Of a stretch of 35,075 nucleotides of DNA, positions 32,120-35,075 are shown one piece after another. The stretch lies in NCBI GenBank assembly GCA_004151065.3, contig NWUY0300020328.1:21859-56933 (forward strand), written 5' to 3'. The first letter of the stretch is position 1. Every line of letters starts with the position of its first letter. Under the pieces are notes generated by a model, which ran no database searches, was not told where the DNA came from, and saw only the letters and a program-made list of their open reading frames with translations. The stretch is from Larix sibirica. Lineage: Eukaryota > Streptophyta > Pinopsida > Pinales > Pinaceae. The translations under genes were made by a program, and so were the position numbers.

Positions 32120-32400
32120 GTATTTGCAATGATGGTTCTCAAGAGATTTTGGTTGTAAACCCATTGCTAACAAGTTATAGATGGAAGTGGACACTTATCT
32201 TTGTGCTTATGCACTTGGATGGAAGGATAATGGTTTCTCTTTACAAGTCACACACACATGCATTGTCTCATTTGGTTTTTGTCCTGAATTTGTGGCTGAA
32301 GTCGTTTGTGAAGTGATTGATATGGATTGTTGTGGTTTGTTGCTTGGTTGATGCTATCCATATAGTCAAAAAGCCCAGAATGATGAATTGAACAACTTCA
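32120..32400 (+). pseudogene. Gypsy aspartic protease remnant
   Basis: The plus strand reads CNDGSQEILV at 32125, then, after a frame change near 32205, YALGWKDNGFSLQVTHTC, IVSFGFCPEFVAEVVCEV and IDMDCCGLLLG-stop-CYPYSQKA. This matches the Ty3 retropepsin: active-site 'IDSGSCENLVS', flap 'PY.L.W..D...V', and the C-terminal 'EV.CDVV.MD..HLLLGRPWQYDR'. The catalytic Asp position appears to hold Asn. The stop at 32349-32351 (TGA) replaces the Arg of 'LLGRP', consistent with CGA to TGA by CpG deamination. The enzyme would process gag-pol. RT does not follow. Confidence 0.82.
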
Positions 32401-32586
32401 TATCGCATAATACGACAAAATATATTTTATTTGTAAATGCATTTGAATTCCGAAATGATGTTGATCATTCAATTCACAAACATTCATTAACCTTTGTGTT
32501 ATAGCACTACTCGTAACAATATCATTCAATTCCAGATTTGTAGTGTCAGATTGCTTTAGCGATTCTAAAGGACTTTTGTGCACCTA

Positions 32587-32980
32587 TTACTTCGATGTGT
32601 TCTTTGTTTTTTCATGTCTCTGCTCATGAACCCTCCTTGTTTCCTTGAGATACCATTTTAGGAGGGTAATCTAAAAACTTAAACATTTCACATGTTTTAC
32701 AATTCTCTCCTGTCTTGGAAGTTCGGTTTTGGTAGCGTATTCTAGTGGTTCCAAAGCCATTTCAACATTGCTCCCTTGAAGCTTTTGTCCAGGTTTACAA
32801 TTCTTCTTGCCATAATCTTTGTAATCAGTTGGGCATCCATGATATTGCCAACACTTATCATGGATAAAGAATCGCTATTCGTCATCTTGTAGATCAAGTT
32901 CTTGATGGGAAGACTCACCAGGATTTCAGTAATTCCTTGCTTTTTGCTATGGAAGGTTAGGGTCCTTTTCAACCTCGTTT
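32587..32980 (-). pseudogene. Possible copia gag fragment in antisense
   Basis: On the minus strand a frame open between stops at 32875-32877 and about 32664 reads RFFIHDKCWQYHGCPTDYK and KNCKPGQKLQGSNVEMAL. The HDKCWQYHGCP block resembles the end of copia gag zinc knuckles ('HT.D.CWKLHGKP'). Just upstream another frame reads GITEILVSLPIKNLIYKM, like the gag helix 'G.SEY..KIK.L.D.L'. The two together in this order suggest a short antisense copia gag relic inside the gypsy element. One-base shifts and stops are needed. Confidence 0.45.
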
Positions 32981-33039
32981 AATGTTAAGTAAAGAATCGT
33001 TTTTTCTCTCTTGGAAGCGTCACTGGACGTGAATGCTCT

Positions 33040-33355
33040 TATTGTTGGGAGGAATGATATTATGTTTTTCATTATTAGTTTGTATGTGAAAGTCAACATA
33101 GAACAAATATTGTCATAGGGTGTCACCCGTTTTCCTATTATTTTGGTTTATTGAGATGTTATCTTGAACAAATTTTGTTGTTGTGATAAGTTGAGATTTT
33201 TGCTCCAAGCTTCTTGAGATACTTGCTATGAAAAACATGTTAGTTTTTTTTAATGTAAAAGGTATTTTGGCATATGATTTTTTAATGTAAATTAATTACA
33301 ACATTTTTGTTCAGACTTCGGTGTAGAATTATGCTCTTGAGACGTTTTGATCCAT
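33040..33355 (+). mobile_element. 3' LTR of the gypsy element, boundaries approximate
   Basis: This is the diverged direct copy of the LTR at 29840-30156. A possible start is TGTTGGGAGG at about 33039. The copies differ at many positions and by indels, indicating an old insertion. Only about 650 bases separate the protease remnant from this LTR, so RT, RNase H and integrase are deleted. Confidence 0.65.
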
Positions 33356-33800
33356 ATCGGTACCCCATGGGGCAAATGTTAATGAATTGTGGAAGTGCCA
33401 ATGCCCATCTTATTATAGTGCATGTGTTATACCTAAGGCCATTGTTAGGTCCTACATGCCACATAGGTTCTCAAGGATTGTAGGTGCCTTCTAGAACCTC
33501 CATTGCATTTTTTTTTTTTAATTTAGAGAGACAAGGGATAAATATGAAAGTGCTAGGTTATGTAAAAATTTTGTCGCATGAACATACAAAAAATGTTGTT
33601 TGGACATGCAAGAGCATGTCTTGATGATGCCATATGCATTGAATTACAATCCAAATGCTTTTCTTCTCCTTTGTGTTGTTTTCACACTCAAAGTTGGTCT
33701 AATTTTCTAGCTATGATACCTTGAATATGATGAGGTAAGCTAGGTACTAATTGGAAAAAGGTATAGGAACAATATGTGGCGTTGTGTGTGACAACGATGA
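33356..33800. other. Unassigned DNA
   Basis: A T run of about 14 bases is at 33509-33523, and a small palindrome GACATGC/GCATGTC is at 33603-33620. The words around TTGTCGCATGAA at 33575 recall the DNA just after the copia 1 3' LTR (near 3625). No gene was seen. Confidence 0.4.
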
Positions 33801-33941
33801 AAATTTGTGGAGGCGGCGTTGACTCCAGTGCAGAAATTTGGGATGGAGTTGAGAGCCACAAGACTCAATATAAGTGGTGCCTTTGATATCATGAAGAGCA
33901 AAATGTCTCTTACTCCTAGTCCATCTTGGGTGGTGGCATGA
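33801..33941 (+). pseudogene. Short unidentified coding-like stretch
   Basis: A frame open from 33801 to the TGA at 33939-33941 (46 codons) reads EAALTPVQKFGMEL, RATRLNISGAFDIMKSKM and SLTPSPSWVVA. The composition is protein-like, but the length is small and no family is recognised. It has no convincing start. Confidence 0.25.
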
Positions 33942-34095
33942 TGAAATTCAGTTTCGTATTCTTGTAGCCATGGGTATTTGAAGCATTAGATTATTAGTAA
34001 TGTTGAACATGTTTAGCGTTGTTTACAACAGTTTTTGTTGGATGAAGACTCCAAGAAATTGTAACTAGGCATTTGGTTTAAAGTAGACATTAACA

Positions 34096-34172
34096 TTGTG
34101 GTGTAGTGGTAGGGCAATGGTCCTCTTGCACCACACAGACTTGGTGCATTGCTCGTTTGCACCTAGTTTGTA
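34096..34172 (+). mobile_element. tRNA-like SINE head
   Basis: TGTGGTGTAGTGGTAGGGCA (34098-34117) resembles an RNA polymerase III A box with its 'TAGTGGTAG.GCA' context, and GGTGCATTGCTC (34143-34154) resembles a B box (GGTTCGATTCC type) with two or three changes. The spacing of about 34 bases between boxes fits a tRNA-derived promoter. No cloverleaf-complete tRNA is present, so a decayed plant SINE is more likely than a tRNA gene. The tail and target-site repeats were not found. Confidence 0.5.
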
Positions 34173-34800
34173 TTCTTGGACTTCTCTTACTTCTATAATA
34201 TGAAAATTCCACAAACGCTCTCTTCTTTATACTCTTTAGCCTCAGTTAAAACCTTTGGTGTGAATATCCTTCACTCTTTAACTAGTGGGCTTCAACCCCC
34301 TCAACCTTTTTGTGCTCCTTCCTTGGGAGCAATGTTTCTTCCAATCTTCTTTGTCTATTGCCTGTGGTATAAGTTTCTTCCTTTGAATATTTCTCCGTGA
34401 GGACAACTTCGATTTCTCTCTTTTAATTCCAACTTGATTCCATTCAAACAAATGTTTTTTGAGGCCAATTTGATTTTTGTCTATTTACTACCTTATATGT
34501 CATCTGTATTTTGACTTTCGTTGCTACCTTATATTTTACTCTTGATCTTCTAATGACATTAATTAATCAAATGCAATGGTTCACCTTCACCAATTCTTGG
34601 TTGGACTTCATTGCCATGTGTCCATTTGTTTGACTTATTGTGCATAACATTTCAACTTCTTACGATCTCTCTATATTGTTTCTTCTTTTTTTGTACAACT
34701 CTTTGCCCCAACAATGCTATCTGTGCATTGAATTCATATTTGTGCCGCCAAAGCTATATTTTATCCCACTCACTTCCTTTACTTGTCATTTAGTCTGTAA
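34173..34800. other. Unassigned pyrimidine-rich DNA
   Basis: The strand is rich in T and C. The ATG frames at 34176-34400, 34611-34793 and 34640-34864 encode hydrophobic low-complexity peptides from that bias and are not accepted as genes. Confidence 0.45.
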
Positions 34801-35019
34801 CTCCTATCAAGCATTCTTCAAAATGATCTCGCATCATATTATTACAGTAATTGCAATGTCCTAGTGCATTATTGGGTAGGATCAGAAGGCATGACGTGTT
34901 TTCTTAACAAATGGGAACTAGTGTTGGACTCAAATAGGTCAAAACTAGTGGACCAATTCTCTATCGATGATTTCATCCTTGCAAGAGGGGGAGATCTCGA
35001 ATATATTGGAAAACTTTGA
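34801..35019 (+). pseudogene. Unidentified open stretch of 72 codons
   Basis: The frame is open from just after a TAA at 34798-34800 to a TGA at 35017-35019. It reads LQNDLASYYYSNCNVLVHYW, GMTCFLNKWELVLDSNR and SKLVDQFSIDDFILARGGD. The second half has the mixed charged and hydrophobic pattern of a real protein, unlike the biased frames before it. I do not recognise a family, and the only ATG lies in the middle. It may be an exon or a transposon fragment. Confidence 0.3.
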
Positions 35020-35075
35020 AACATATTTCATTTAGATGCTACACTCAAATTTCAAGTGGGAGCACTCATTGGATG
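35020..35075 (+). other. Window edge with a polypurine-like run
   Basis: CAAGTGGGAGCA at 35053-35064 resembles a copia polypurine tract, so an LTR might begin just beyond the window. With so little sequence this stays a hint. Confidence 0.25.

Larger units (their letters stand above)
31445..32170. repeat. Internal tandem duplication of the gypsy gag zinc-knuckle region, unit about 362 bp
   Basis: Copy A (about 31445-31806) and copy B (about 31807-32170) share TTCTTCTT...TTATAT, GAGAAGTTTGAG/AAGTGTGAG, ACTTTGATT(G/A)TA, TCT(C/T)..GATGAGGAAGATGATGAT and GATTTCTC.A.T.CTTGTAT blocks with an offset of 362. They are well diverged. The several short frames on both strands here (31399-31792, 31412-31636, 31848-32060) are fragments of this. 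Confidence 0.8.

Noticed and set aside
34098-34172. A functional tRNA gene
   Set aside because: The B box is altered and no complete cloverleaf can be drawn.
34176-34864. Hydrophobic small proteins
   Set aside because: The frames come from T/C-rich low-complexity DNA and have no conserved pattern.

Overview
The window looks like gene-poor nuclear DNA of a large plant genome, most likely a seed plant and plausibly a conifer (inference). It is AT-rich, has no long intact reading frame, and holds old, stop-riddled Ty1/copia and Ty3/gypsy elements of plant type plus many diverged tandem duplications. I found no intact protein-coding gene, rRNA, tRNA or CRISPR array. The short ATG frames in the window are mostly chance.

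Layout. 1-3604: a plus-strand copia element with a 5' LTR that is cut by the window edge, a primer binding site, protease, integrase tail and linker remnants, and a truncated 3' LTR; its integrase core is deleted. 3605-7150: unassigned DNA with three families of 215-330 bp tandem duplications. 7229-7755: an exon-intron-exon-like structure, duplicated around an N. 7756-14345: mostly unassigned, with a 32 bp tandem pair, a 1345 bp block duplicated around an N, and a genuine diverged 878 bp tandem repeat. 14761-15192: an unidentified coding-like fragment. 15307-17829: a minus-strand copia element (LTR, polypurine tract, linker, integrase, pre-integrase, protease, gag zinc knuckle) without reverse transcriptase. 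17830-22739: unassigned, with 129 and 134 bp tandem duplications near the end. 22740-29130: a minus-strand copia pol remnant (RT, integrase, pre-integrase, protease) whose 3' part appears twice around an N. 29840-33355: a plus-strand gypsy element with diverged LTRs, a primer site, gag, two zinc-knuckle copies and protease, lacking RT and integrase. 33356-35075: unassigned DNA with a tRNA-like SINE head and two open coding-like stretches.

The main structural result is that all three single-base Ns (7524, 11921, 25739) sit exactly between two near-identical direct copies of 211, 1345 and 2999 bp. This is best explained as overlapping contig ends that were placed side by side instead of merged, so about 4.6 kb of the window is probably artificial. 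Nothing here amounts to a new functional system. The best biological leads are the spliced-gene-like fragment at 7229-7755, the duplicated gag zinc knuckle in the gypsy element, and several unidentified open stretches.
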